Positions 1 to 5,616 of a stretch of 5,616 nt of DNA are shown here, one piece after another. The translations under genes and the position numbers were made by a program. Source of the stretch: Bacteroidota bacterium. GTDB taxonomy: Bacteria > Bacteroidota > Rhodothermia > Rhodothermales > JAAAOL01. The notes beneath the pieces were generated by a model. The model did no database searches. It was not told the origin of the DNA and saw nothing but the letters and a program-made list of their open reading frames with translations. Where the stretch lies: the NCBI GenBank assembly GCA_009908885.1, contig JAAAOL010000249.1, positions 1 through 5,616 of the forward strand, in the 5' to 3' direction. The stretch's first letter is position 1; each line of letters begins with the position of its first letter.

Positions 1-2619
1 GACGTCGCCGGCTCGGCCCTGACCATAGCCCTGTGGATGCGAGCCGACAATTTCGACCAGATGGACGGGCGGCTCGTCTCGAAGGCCACCGGTACGGGCG
101 AGCAGGACCATTACTGGATGGTCTCGACGATCGACCAGACGGGGCTGCGCTTCCGGCTCAAGACGGGCGGGCAGACGACTACGCTCAAGAGCAGTCCGGG
201 GGTCGTGCAGGCAGGCACGTGGCACCACGTGGCGGCGGTCTACGACGGATCGCAGATGCGCCTCTACCGCGACGGCGAGCAGGTGGCGTCCAAGGGGAAG
301 TCGGGCTCGCTCTCCACGAGCGGGTCGGTGCCGGCGGCGCTGGGGGATCAGCCGCAGGGCGGTCGGTCCTTCGACGGGCTCTTGGACGAGGTGCGGCTCT
401 ACGGGCGGGCCTTGAGTGCGGACGAGGTGCTGGCGCTCTATGAGGAGCAGCCGGGCGATTCGCCGCCGAACGAGGCGCCGGTGGCGCAGGCGAGTGCCTC
501 GCCGACGACGGGGGAGGCGCCGCTGGAGGTGTCCTTCGACGGGTCGGGGTCGTCAGATACGGACGGGACGATTGTGTCGTACGCCTGGGACTTCGGCGAC
601 GGGGCGACGGGCACGGGGGCGGTGGTGAGTCACACGTACGGTGCGGCGGGCAGCTACGCGGCGACGTTGACGGTGACCGACGACGACGGCGCGACGGCCA
701 CGACCGACCCGATCACCATCACCGTGGAAGCGGCTAACGTACCGCCGACGGTCAGTCTGGTGGCTCCGGACGACGGAGCCACCTTCACCGAGGGCGACCC
801 CATTCCGATCGCCGCAACGGTCGATGATCCGGACGGGTCGGTGCAGCGGGTGCGGTTCTTCGCCAACGGGACCTTGCTCCAGGAAGATACCAGCGCTCCC
901 TTCGAAATGAACTGGGTAAACGCAACGCCCGGCACGCACGACCTGAAAGCCCGTGCCCGCGATAACGACGGGGCCTGGTCGACGTCGGTCGTCCACACGA
1001 TCACGGTCGAAGAAGCGGAGCGCGTGACGGAGGGGCTGCAGGTGCTCTATGACTTCGAAGAAGGCCAGGGCACGACCATCCAGGACGTGTCCGGCGTAGG
1101 GGAGCCGCTCAATCTGAAGATCGACGACACGGAGGCCGTCCGCTGGACGCCAGATGGGTTGAGCATCGACGAGGCGACCCTCATCACCTCGACGGAGGAG
1201 GCGCTGAAAGTGACTGAGGCGGTGACAACGACCGACGAGGTGACGCTCGAGGCGTGGATCAAGACCGCCTCCCTCGACCAGGATGGCCCTGCTCGCATCG
1301 TGACGCTCTCCGGCGATTCTCAGAATCGCAACCTAATGCTGGGGCAGGGACGTTGGGGCAACAAGCCGACGGATACCTACGACATTCGTCTGCGGACCAC
1401 CGAGACGGACGACAACGGCCGACCCTCGACTACTACCGAGGCTGGCGTCGTCAAGGAGGACCTGCAGCATGTGGTCTTCGTGCGTGAGGCGGGCGGCGAC
1501 GTACGGGTGTACGTGGACAGCGTTCTGGTGAAAACTGCCACCGTCGGCGGCACGCTCCAGAACTGGAATGAGACCTACGAACTGGCTCTCGGAAACGAAT
1601 TCGTGGGTAACCGTCCCTGGCTGGGCGAGTATCATCTCGTTGCCATCTATGGGCGGGCCCTCACGCCGGAGGAAGTCCAGCAGAACTTCGAGGTTGGCGC
1701 CAATCCGAGCGCTCCCGTGACGGCCTCGATGGAGTCAGCAGACGCGATGTCCACGCCCGTCAGCCTCCGTGGTGATCTGCAGGGCGATGGTGCCGTAACC
1801 GCTGAGGACGCCGCGCTTCTTCTCCGCCAGGTGGTCCAGGGAACGTCTTCGGAGGAGGCGGACGTCTCGGGCGATGGCACCGTCACGGCCCACGACGCAT
1901 GGCTCATCCAGCAGGCAGCCCACGACGAGATGCCCTGTCTCTCGACGGAGGCCGGTTGCTCAGCCGCCGCCGCGACGCTGGGTTCGGCGACGCTGGCCTG
2001 GGGCCCGCCGCGGTTTGCGGGGGGACAGGTGCAGGTCCCGTTGCTCCTCGCCGACGTGCGGGGTCCCGTGACGAGCCTGCAGCTCGCCGTTCCCCTCGAC
2101 CCGGACGTGCTATCCCTGGCCGAGGTGCGCACGACAGCGGAGGGCTGGCACATCGAACACGCCGTTTCCGATGGGCGGCTACGTCTGGCCATGATGAGCG
2201 AGACGCTCGCTTCGGAGGGTCCGGTGCTCACGCTGACGCTGGAGCTACTCGATGCCCGCCGAGGTGCGGTGCTCGGAGGCACCGGCTTCGTCCACGAACA
2301 GGCGGCCCAGACGCTCGCCAGCGTCGCGGCCAGCGTGCCCGAGGCGGTGCAGCTGTTCGACAACTACCCGAACCCGTTCAACCCGTCCACCCAGATCCGC
2401 TATCAGCTCCCCGCGTCCACACCGGTCCGGCTCGACGTGTTCAACACGCTCGGGCAACAGGTCATCACCCTGGTCGATACCGAGCAGGGCGCCGGGACCT
2501 ACACGGTGGCGTGGGACGGGCGGAGCGGCGCGGGCCGTCAAGTGACGAGCGGGACGTACCTCTATCGCCTGCAGGCCGGGGATCGTGTGATCACGAAAAA
2601 GATGCTGCTGGTGAAGTAA
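1..2619 (+). CDS. Large secreted modular protein (LamG, PKD, Ig-like, LamG, dockerin-like, cohesin-like, T9SS sorting domain), 3' part
   Basis: The frame is open from base 1, so the gene starts upstream; 872 residues are visible, numbered here from base 1. Order: LamG/concanavalin-like domain (1-148, ending 'RLYGRALSADEV'), PKD domain (about 157-243, with 'YAWDFGDG'), Ig-like domain (about 247-337), second LamG-like domain (about 342-565, ending 'IYGRALTPEEV'), a pair of dockerin-like calcium loops (D592-D603 and D621-D632, each D-x-x-x-D-G with D at position 12), a short segment with C646 and C653, a cohesin-like beta domain (about 658-775), and a T9SS type A sorting domain (about 782-872, 'NYPNPFNPST' to the terminal K). 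By family knowledge, the sorting domain sends the protein across the outer membrane for surface attachment or release. LamG and PKD modules usually bind glycans or act as spacers. No enzyme domain is visible, but one could lie upstream. An adhesin or polysaccharide-binding role is inference. The PKD segment resembles one in the third gene. Confidence 0.93.
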   Translation, partial: DVAGSALTIALWMRADNFDQMDGRLVSKATGTGEQDHYWMVSTIDQTGLRFRLKTGGQTTTLKSSPGVVQAGTWHHVAAVYDGSQMRLYRDGEQVASKGKSGSLSTSGSVPAALGDQPQGGRSFDGLLDEVRLYGRALSADEVLALYEEQPGDSPPNEAPVAQASASPTTGEAPLEVSFDGSGSSDTDGTIVSYAWDFGDGATGTGAVVSHTYGAAGSYAATLTVTDDDGATATTDPITITVEAANVPPTVSLVAPDDGATFTEGDPIPIAATVDDPDGSVQRVRFFANGTLLQEDTSAPFEMNWVNATPGTHDLKARARDNDGAWSTSVVHTITVEEAERVTEGLQVLYDFEEGQGTTIQDVSGVGEPLNLKIDDTEAVRWTPDGLSIDEATLITSTEEALKVTEAVTTTDEVTLEAWIKTASLDQDGPARIVTLSGDSQNRNLMLGQGRWGNKPTDTYDIRLRTTETDDNGRPSTTTEAGVVKEDLQHVVFVREAGGDVRVYVDSVLVKTATVGGTLQNWNETYELALGNEFVGNRPWLGEYHLVAIYGRALTPEEVQQNFEVGANPSAPVTASMESADAMSTPVSLRGDLQGDGAVTAEDAALLLRQVVQGTSSEEADVSGDGTVTAHDAWLIQQAAHDEMPCLSTEAGCSAAAATLGSATLAWGPPRFAGGQVQVPLLLADVRGPVTSLQLAVPLDPDVLSLAEVRTTAEGWHIEHAVSDGRLRLAMMSETLASEGPVLTLTLELLDARRGAVLGGTGFVHEQAAQTLASVAASVPEAVQLFDNYPNPFNPSTQIRYQLPASTPVRLDVFNTLGQQVITLVDTEQGAGTYTVAWDGRSGAGRQVTSGTYLYRLQAGDRVITKKMLLVK
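478..585 (+). repeat. PKD-domain segment, copy 1 (diverged pair with 5510-5616)
   Basis: This codes for the N-terminal half of the PKD domain of the first gene, from 'PVAQASASP' to 'GTIVSYA'. Aligned without gaps to the last 107 bases of the window, about 78 of 107 bases and 26 of 35 complete residues match by my hand count. Many differences are at third codon positions. This is a shared protein module between two genes, not a recent DNA duplication. Confidence 0.75.
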
Positions 2620-2886
2620 GGCGGGGCGGGAGTTTCCGCTATCGTTCCAGCAGTCGCTGGCCCCACCCGGAAGCAGCCTGCCTCGCGGCGGGCTGCTTCC
2701 GGTATATACGGCCGTGACCAGTCTACCGGGGCGACACTCCGTTGACCGTGCTCGGGTGCGCCAAAGGATGAGCAGCACATGCACCGCAGGAAGTAGCTCC
2801 TGCCGGAGGCGTGTGGTACTATCCGGTGTCATGCGGTGTGTCTATGCACCCGCGTCGCCTGATATGTCCATCCGAACGACGACCTG
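2620..2886. other. Intergenic region between the first secreted protein and the glycosyltransferase
   Basis: These 267 bases hold no convincing gene. The main element is the strong hairpin at 2667-2702. A smaller inverted repeat lies at 2786-2803 (GCAGGA, 6-base loop, TCCTGC). Only weak promoter-like words are present: TTGACC at 2742-2747 and TACTAT at 2817-2822, which do not pair with each other or with good partners at normal spacing. Because a strong hairpin separates the genes, a promoter for the glycosyltransferase is expected here, but I cannot place it. Confidence 0.6.
2667..2702 (+). terminator. Strong hairpin after the first gene, probable transcription terminator
   Basis: A perfect 12-bp inverted repeat (CCGGAAGCAGCC / GGCTGCTTCCGG) continues inward through one T-G wobble and three more G/C pairs. 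The result is a 17-bp stem with a TCGC tetraloop. It starts 47 bases after the stop codon of the first gene. The downstream flank is TATATACGG, with no run of T, so it is not a textbook intrinsic terminator on the plus strand. It may still stop transcription or protect the 3' end of the mRNA. No minus-strand gene faces it, so a shared bidirectional role is not indicated. Confidence 0.7.
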
Positions 2887-3852
2887 ATGAGTTCAGCACC
2901 TCCGACGCCGCGCGTCAGCATCGCCCTGTCGGTATACAACGGCGAGAACTATCTCACCGAGGCCATCGAATCCATCCTGGCGCAGACGTTCGAGGCGTTC
3001 GAGCTCATCATCAGCGACAACGCCTCGACCGACGGCACGGCTGCCATTTGTCGCAAGTACGCGCGGCAGGATGCGCGGATACGGTATTTTCGTCAGCCCC
3101 GGAATCTCGGAGCTGCGCCGAACTACAACTGGGGTTTCGCGCAGGCCCAGGGCGATTTCTTTAAATGGGCCGCGCACGATGACTACATCGCTCCCACGTT
3201 CGTGGAGCGATGTGTGGCGGTGTTGGACGCTGATGCTGAAGCGGTGCTGGCCTACCCGATGACGGTGCGTGTGGGCGATGACGGCGAGGAGGTGTTCAAG
3301 GAATACGGGTTGCAGCACATGCGTCTCGACGGGCCCGTGGTGCATCATCGTTTTTTTGACCTGCTCTACCATCCGCATCGAGATCCGATCTTCGGGCTGA
3401 TCCGCTCCAGTGCCCTGAGGCACACCTCCCTGATTCAAAACTTTGCTGACTCAGACGGCAACTTGCTCGCAGAACTCAGCCTGCAGGGACGCTTCGTCGA
3501 GGTGCCTGAAAAGCTGTTCTACTGGCGTCAGCATCCGGATCGCTCGATCCGCAAGTACCCGGATGCTCGGAAGCGGGCCGCCTGGTTCGATACGTCGATG
3601 GCCGGGAAGCTGCATTTTCCCGCCTGGCGGGCCCTGCGCGAGTATGCCGTCTCGCTAAGCAAGGCCCCTCTGCGGTCGTCAGAGCGGCTATGGTGCTACC
3701 TCTACCTGATGCGGTGGGCGGTGCAATACCGATGGCGCGTGCTGGCCGGCGAGCTTCGGCACAACACCGCGGACTACCTCCGGCGGATACGTCTGGGGCG
3801 CTATGGGCAACGCGCTCCTGGATCAGCCGCTGACTTTTCGATGCGCGGATAG
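2887..3852 (+). CDS. Family 2 glycosyltransferase (GT-A fold)
   Basis: This complete 321-residue protein should transfer a sugar from a nucleotide-sugar donor onto a growing glycan in the cytoplasm. The GT2 landmarks are in order: the N-terminal strand and helix 'VSIALSVYNGENYLTEAI' (10-27), the donor-binding 'SDNASTDGT' (43-51), 'RNLGAAPNYNWG' (72-83), and 'AAHDDY' (95-100), where H97-D98-D99 takes the place of the metal-binding DXD motif. Further on come D188/D190 in 'DSDGNLLAEL' and 'YWRQHPDRS' (212-220), a C-terminal motif usual in this group. No membrane segment is evident, so it is probably soluble or peripheral. ATG 2887 is the only plausible start: an in-frame TGA lies at 2860-2862 and no other ATG follows it before 2887. 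There is no clear Shine-Dalgarno. The donor and acceptor cannot be told. Its place between two secreted glycan-binding-type proteins suggests capsule, exopolysaccharide or lipopolysaccharide synthesis, but that is inference. Confidence 0.95.
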   Translation: MSSAPPTPRVSIALSVYNGENYLTEAIESILAQTFEAFELIISDNASTDGTAAICRKYARQDARIRYFRQPRNLGAAPNYNWGFAQAQGDFFKWAAHDDYIAPTFVERCVAVLDADAEAVLAYPMTVRVGDDGEEVFKEYGLQHMRLDGPVVHHRFFDLLYHPHRDPIFGLIRSSALRHTSLIQNFADSDGNLLAELSLQGRFVEVPEKLFYWRQHPDRSIRKYPDARKRAAWFDTSMAGKLHFPAWRALREYAVSLSKAPLRSSERLWCYLYLMRWAVQYRWRVLAGELRHNTADYLRRIRLGRYGQRAPGSAADFSMRG

Positions 3853-4018
3853 CCCGCAGGAATCCAAGACTCCACGGGGACCAGACGCATGAGCACGCAT
3901 TCTCTCGTTGACGACATCACCGCGCCTCGTCAGACGACGGACCGGACTCTGTGAATCGATGCGTCGAAGGTGCCGCTTAGACAAACAGGGGCGGACAAGC
4001 GTGACTGGCGCAGGTAAC

Positions 4019-4033
4019 AGCCCTATTTGGGCT
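4019..4033 (+). other. Small hairpin downstream of the glycosyltransferase
   Basis: A 5-bp perfect stem (AGCCC/GGGCT) closes a TATTT loop. It lies about 165 bases after the glycosyltransferase stop and has no T-run after it, so it is a weak terminator candidate. A stem of this size is also expected by chance in GC-rich DNA. Confidence 0.25.
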
Positions 4034-4090
4034 TCCGACCGTGATGATCGAACAAAGAGGGTAGCTGAGTCGAGACGCAATCTTCAGATG

Positions 4091-4115
4091 GATGACGGGG
4101 TGATGGCCCGTCATC
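4091..4115 (+). promoter_or_regulatory. Hairpin just upstream of the third gene's start
   Basis: A perfect 9-bp stem (GATGACGGG / CCCGTCATC) encloses a 7-base loop. It ends 5 bases before ATG 4121 and 14 bases before ATG 4130. If transcribed, it would sit in the 5' leader next to the purine-rich stretch (GAAAGATGAAAGAG) that leads into the start. It could affect translation initiation or mRNA stability, or be an operator-like palindrome. Its function is not known from the sequence. It argues against starts at 4088 or 4103, which would place the stem inside the coding region. Confidence 0.45.
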
Positions 4116-4129
4116 GAAAGATGAAAGAG

Positions 4130-5616
4130 ATGAGTAGCATTATAGAACATACAGGGAAGGTGCTGAAAAAGCTGTCTGGTTGGCAGCGGGCGGCGTCGAC
4201 TGTACTACGTCAAACTTGCTTGCTGCTGGGGCTGAGCTGGCTGATGGCCTTCACAGGATGGGCGCAGTCCGGTCCGCAGCCGGGAGACGTCTATCGGGAG
4301 TACGTACGCGTGATTAGCAGCGGCGGCAACGACTGGCGCGTGACGGATCCGGACGTCATTCGCCCAGATGCTCAGTCCTTCTTGCCCAATTCCGTGCTCG
4401 ACCTTGAGATCGGAGACCTGCAGGGTGCCATCCGCGCGGAGGTTACGATTGATCGGTGGGGAGGGCATCCTGGCACGTATGCCAAGCAGATTCGATTCAA
4501 CGACGCGGCGTGGATTGAACTGCCCGAGGTGTACAACACGGGGTCCTCGAAGCCGGAGTGCTACATGTATCAGGACAACGTCACCATCGATGTGCCGCTG
4601 GGTGACCTGCAGGAAGGGACGAATACGTTCGAAGGAACGGCGGGCGACGACGAGGGCTACTCCCAGTCGTGCTTCAACTTTAACTGGCCGCAGTGGGGAT
4701 GGTACGGGGTCATCGTGCGGATCTATTACGATCCTGCGCTAAAGGCGCATCCCACCGGTGCCGTCGTGTCACCGGCTGAGAATGCGACCGTCTCCGACAA
4801 CCCGACGGTGGCGGCCTCTGCCGCGGGCGATGGAGCGGAGATCGACCGCGTCGATTTCGTGGCCTACTATGATGGATATGATCAGGATGGCGATGGGATT
4901 TATCAGCAGTGGCAGTATCGCTATCATCGCCAACGGAGCGAAAATGCGCTGCCCCTGCGCGGTCATGTCGGAACGGCCGTGGCTCCGCAAGGGGGAGAAT
5001 ACCAGGTGCAATGGGACACGGAATGGGTCCCGGATCAACAACCGGGGTCCATCAAACTCGCGGCACGGATTCAGGACAGCCAGGGCCTCTGGTACATGAC
5101 GGAGGCCGTAGACGGACTGACGCTGGAGCGGAGTTCACACTCGATTAAGCTGTATAAGGCCGAGGGGGTCCCATCGCGCTTCTGGGTCCGGAACGGTGAT
5201 ACGTTGTGGTCGCAGTTCACGATTCCTGCAGGGGATAATGTAAGCCTGGCCGAAGAAGCGCTCCTGTACGTCGCTACATGGAATGGAGTCGACGGTGAAG
5301 GGTGGTCGGTGAATGGATCGGCCTATGCTCAAGGCATCGGAGCAAATCACCATTACAGCTTTGACATGGTCCCGGTACTTCCGGATCAACTCGTGAGTGG
5401 AACGAATGAGGTGTCCTTCCACTCGACGTCGTCTGGCCATGGTATCGAAATTCTCTGGCCGGGACCTGCCGTTGCGGTGCGGTATCCGCCCGCTGGGGCT
5501 AATGCGCTGCCGGTGGCGCAGGCCAGCGCGACGCCAGCGTCTGGGTCAGCACCCTTGACGGTCACCTTCGATGGGACCGGGTCGTCGGACCCGGACGGCA
5601 CGATCACGTCGTATGC
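4130..5616 (+). CDS. Secreted modular protein with signal peptide, two related beta-rich domains, Ig-like domain and PKD domain, 5' part
   Basis: The frame is open to the window end, giving 495 complete residues from ATG 4130 and no stop. ATG 4130 was chosen because it follows a purine-rich stretch (GAAAGATGAAAGAG) and a leader hairpin; ATG 4121, three codons upstream, is almost as likely. A basic N-region (with KK and R residues) and a hydrophobic core (about 29-43, with 'CLLLGLSWLMAF') precede 'GWAQ', giving probable signal-peptidase cleavage after A45. Then come a beta-rich domain (about 47-202, with C144, C181 and 'GVIVRIYY'), an Ig-like domain (about 208-335) with an inserted Asp-rich loop D251-x-D253-x-D255-G, a second beta-rich domain (about 336-454, with 'HGIEILWPGP' at 437-446), and a PKD domain from N458. 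T9SS export is likely by analogy with the first gene, but its C-terminus is outside the window. No catalytic motif is recognised. The role is probably glycan binding or adhesion, by inference. Confidence 0.88.
   Translation, partial: MSSIIEHTGKVLKKLSGWQRAASTVLRQTCLLLGLSWLMAFTGWAQSGPQPGDVYREYVRVISSGGNDWRVTDPDVIRPDAQSFLPNSVLDLEIGDLQGAIRAEVTIDRWGGHPGTYAKQIRFNDAAWIELPEVYNTGSSKPECYMYQDNVTIDVPLGDLQEGTNTFEGTAGDDEGYSQSCFNFNWPQWGWYGVIVRIYYDPALKAHPTGAVVSPAENATVSDNPTVAASAAGDGAEIDRVDFVAYYDGYDQDGDGIYQQWQYRYHRQRSENALPLRGHVGTAVAPQGGEYQVQWDTEWVPDQQPGSIKLAARIQDSQGLWYMTEAVDGLTLERSSHSIKLYKAEGVPSRFWVRNGDTLWSQFTIPAGDNVSLAEEALLYVATWNGVDGEGWSVNGSAYAQGIGANHHYSFDMVPVLPDQLVSGTNEVSFHSTSSGHGIEILWPGPAVAVRYPPAGANALPVAQASATPASGSAPLTVTFDGTGSSDPDGTITSY
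5510..5616 (+). repeat. PKD-domain segment, copy 2 (cut by the window end)
   Basis: This codes for 'PVAQASATP' to 'GTITSY', the counterpart of the PKD segment at 478-585. The window ends just before the expected 'WDFGDG' core of the domain, so how far the similarity to the first gene continues cannot be seen. Confidence 0.75.

Larger units (their letters stand above)
3853..4129. other. Intergenic region and probable 5' leader of the third gene
   Basis: These 277 bases hold no convincing gene. Two inverted repeats are visible: a short one at 4019-4033 (AGCCC, TATTT loop, GGGCT) and a stronger one at 4091-4115. The frame of the third gene is already open from 3893, with possible upstream ATGs at 3959, 4088, 4103 and 4121. 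The residues this would add before 4121 are Arg-rich and unlike a secreted protein, so I treat the stretch as mostly non-coding. No clear promoter was found. Confidence 0.55.

Noticed and set aside
1647..2363. Minus-strand open frame of 238 codons opposite the first gene
   Set aside because: It lies wholly opposite strongly supported coding sequence, is Ser/Ala/Arg-rich with no recognisable domain, and is the kind of shadow frame expected in GC-rich DNA.
1899..2717. Plus-strand open frame of 272 codons overlapping the end of the first gene
   Set aside because: It is an out-of-frame, Arg/Gly/Pro-rich shadow of the cohesin-like and T9SS domains, whose own frame gives clear family motifs.
2786..2803. 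Six-bp inverted repeat GCAGGA / TCCTGC as an operator
   Set aside because: It is short and expected by chance in GC-rich DNA, with no second copy or adjacent promoter to support it.
2742..2822. Promoter for the glycosyltransferase from TTGACC (2742-2747) or TACTAT (2817-2822)
   Set aside because: Neither word has a good partner at 16-18 bases, and no Bacteroidota-type TAnnTTTG element is present, so no promoter is called.
2245..2832. Minus-strand open frame of 195 codons across the end of the first gene and the intergenic region
   Set aside because: Most of it mirrors the T9SS sorting domain, it runs through the hairpin, and it shows no domain or start signal.
3823..4080. Minus-strand open frame of 85 codons in the gap before the third gene
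   Set aside because: The composition is Arg/Ser-rich with no motif, it overlaps the end of the glycosyltransferase, and no ribosome binding site is evident. A small real gene cannot be fully excluded.
3959..4088. Earlier starts for the third gene at ATG 3959 or ATG 4088
   Set aside because: Both add an Arg-rich leader ahead of an already long signal-peptide N-region and would put the 4091-4115 hairpin inside the coding sequence.

Overview
The window suggests a GC-rich member of the Bacteroidota/Rhodothermota side of the FCB group. The best evidence is the C-terminus of the first gene, a type IX secretion system (T9SS) sorting domain with a 'YPNPFNPST' start and a 'GTYLYRL...K' end. That domain style is common in Rhodothermus/Salinibacter-like bacteria and their environmental relatives. 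Weak or absent Shine-Dalgarno sites fit the same group. The genus cannot be fixed from this sequence.

All three supported genes are on the plus strand. (1) Positions 1-2619 hold the 3' part of a very large secreted modular protein: LamG-like domain, PKD domain, Ig-like domain, second LamG-like domain, dockerin-like calcium-loop pair, cohesin-like domain and T9SS sorting domain. A strong 17-bp hairpin follows it. (2) Positions 2887-3852 hold a complete family 2 (GT-A fold) glycosyltransferase, probably for surface polysaccharide synthesis. (3) From about 4130 to beyond the right edge lies the 5' part of a second secreted modular protein. It has a signal peptide, a beta-rich domain, an Ig-like domain with an Asp-rich loop, a second beta-rich domain with an 'HGIEILWPGP' motif, and the start of a PKD domain. 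This frame is open to the window end. A 9-bp hairpin sits just upstream of its start.

The two secreted proteins share a closely related PKD segment (26 of 35 residues identical), so they are probably members of one modular family on either side of the glycosyltransferase. A reasonable inference is that the locus makes surface polysaccharide and exports large carbohydrate-binding or adhesive proteins through T9SS to sit on or in it. No catalytic domain is visible in the parts of the secreted proteins shown here. I see no RNA gene, CRISPR array, transposase or attachment site. The most unusual features are a dockerin-like and a cohesin-like module in one T9SS-sorted chain, and the apparent internal duplication in the third gene.
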